This document shows, piece after piece, positions 6,550 to 6,568 of a stretch of DNA of 6,568 bases. The notes beneath the pieces were generated by a model. The model made no database searches. It had not been told where the DNA came from and saw nothing but the letters and a program-made list of their open reading frames with translations. The stretch is from NCBI GenBank assembly GCA_035378955.1, contig DAOSUS010000114.1, positions 1 to 6,568 of the forward strand, given 5' to 3'. Every line of letters begins with the position of its first letter. The first letter of the stretch is position 1. The position numbers were made by a program, and so were the translations under genes. The stretch is from Candidatus Hydrogenedens sp. Its GTDB lineage: Bacteria; Hydrogenedentota; Hydrogenedentia; Hydrogenedentales; Hydrogenedentaceae.

Positions 6550-6568
6550 GATATGAAATAAATTTATA
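6525..6568 (+). CDS. Possible start of a further gene (runs off right edge)
   Basis: ATG at 6525 lies six bases after AGGGAAG and opens a frame without a stop to the window end, giving MFPSIFLFRYEINL. Fourteen codons in A/T-rich DNA are no proof, and the stretch may instead be a terminator. Confidence 0.2.
   Translation, partial: MFPSIFLFRYEINL

Overview
This is an AT-rich bacterial window with four complete protein genes, one gene truncated at the left edge, and possibly a few codons of another at the right edge. Shine-Dalgarno sites of AAGGA or AAGGAG type, sigma-70-like promoters and Sec signal peptides point to a bacterium. A fused radical-SAM protein (TIGR03960 plus TIGR03936 types), a secreted BNR/sialidase-like protein next to a secreted SGNH hydrolase, and a single-pass membrane protein with a large ectodomain would suit an uncultivated lineage near Planctomycetota or Hydrogenedentota. 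That assignment is a low-confidence impression; no rRNA or marker gene is present to settle it. I see no tRNA, rRNA, CRISPR array or transposase.

Left block (1-1681). A minus-strand SGNH/GDSL-type hydrolase starts at 250 and runs off the left end. It diverges from a plus-strand secreted sialidase-like beta-propeller (413-1681). The 162-bp gap between them holds a strong extended -10 promoter for the hydrolase and a perfect 16-bp palindrome (340-355) that could be a shared operator. Together they could act on exported or environmental glycans, one removing ester groups and the other binding or cutting the sugar.

Middle (1689-4244). Seven bases after the sialidase-like gene lies an 851-residue radical-SAM enzyme. 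It has an N-terminal B12-binding-like domain, a CxxxCxxC radical-SAM core and a fused C-terminal DUF2344-type domain. The family is conserved but its reaction is not established. A 320-bp non-coding stretch follows, ending in a good promoter (TTGACA at 4463) with an A/T-rich upstream tract.

Right block (4565-6431). Two exported proteins I do not recognise lie in tandem. The first is a 152-residue protein with 16 cysteines, all outside the signal peptide, including a C-x3-C-x3-C-x3-C ladder. The second is a 444-residue protein with a signal peptide, a roughly 385-residue ectodomain carrying seven cysteines (one CxxC), and a C-terminal membrane anchor. They may form an envelope pair and are the best candidate for something undescribed.

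Composition. By eye, the palindromic words GATC, AGCT, GGCC and CTAG are all absent from 1-4500 but reappear (2, 1, 1 and 2 times) after 4500. This suggests strong palindrome avoidance in the left part and a different history or weaker selection in the right part.
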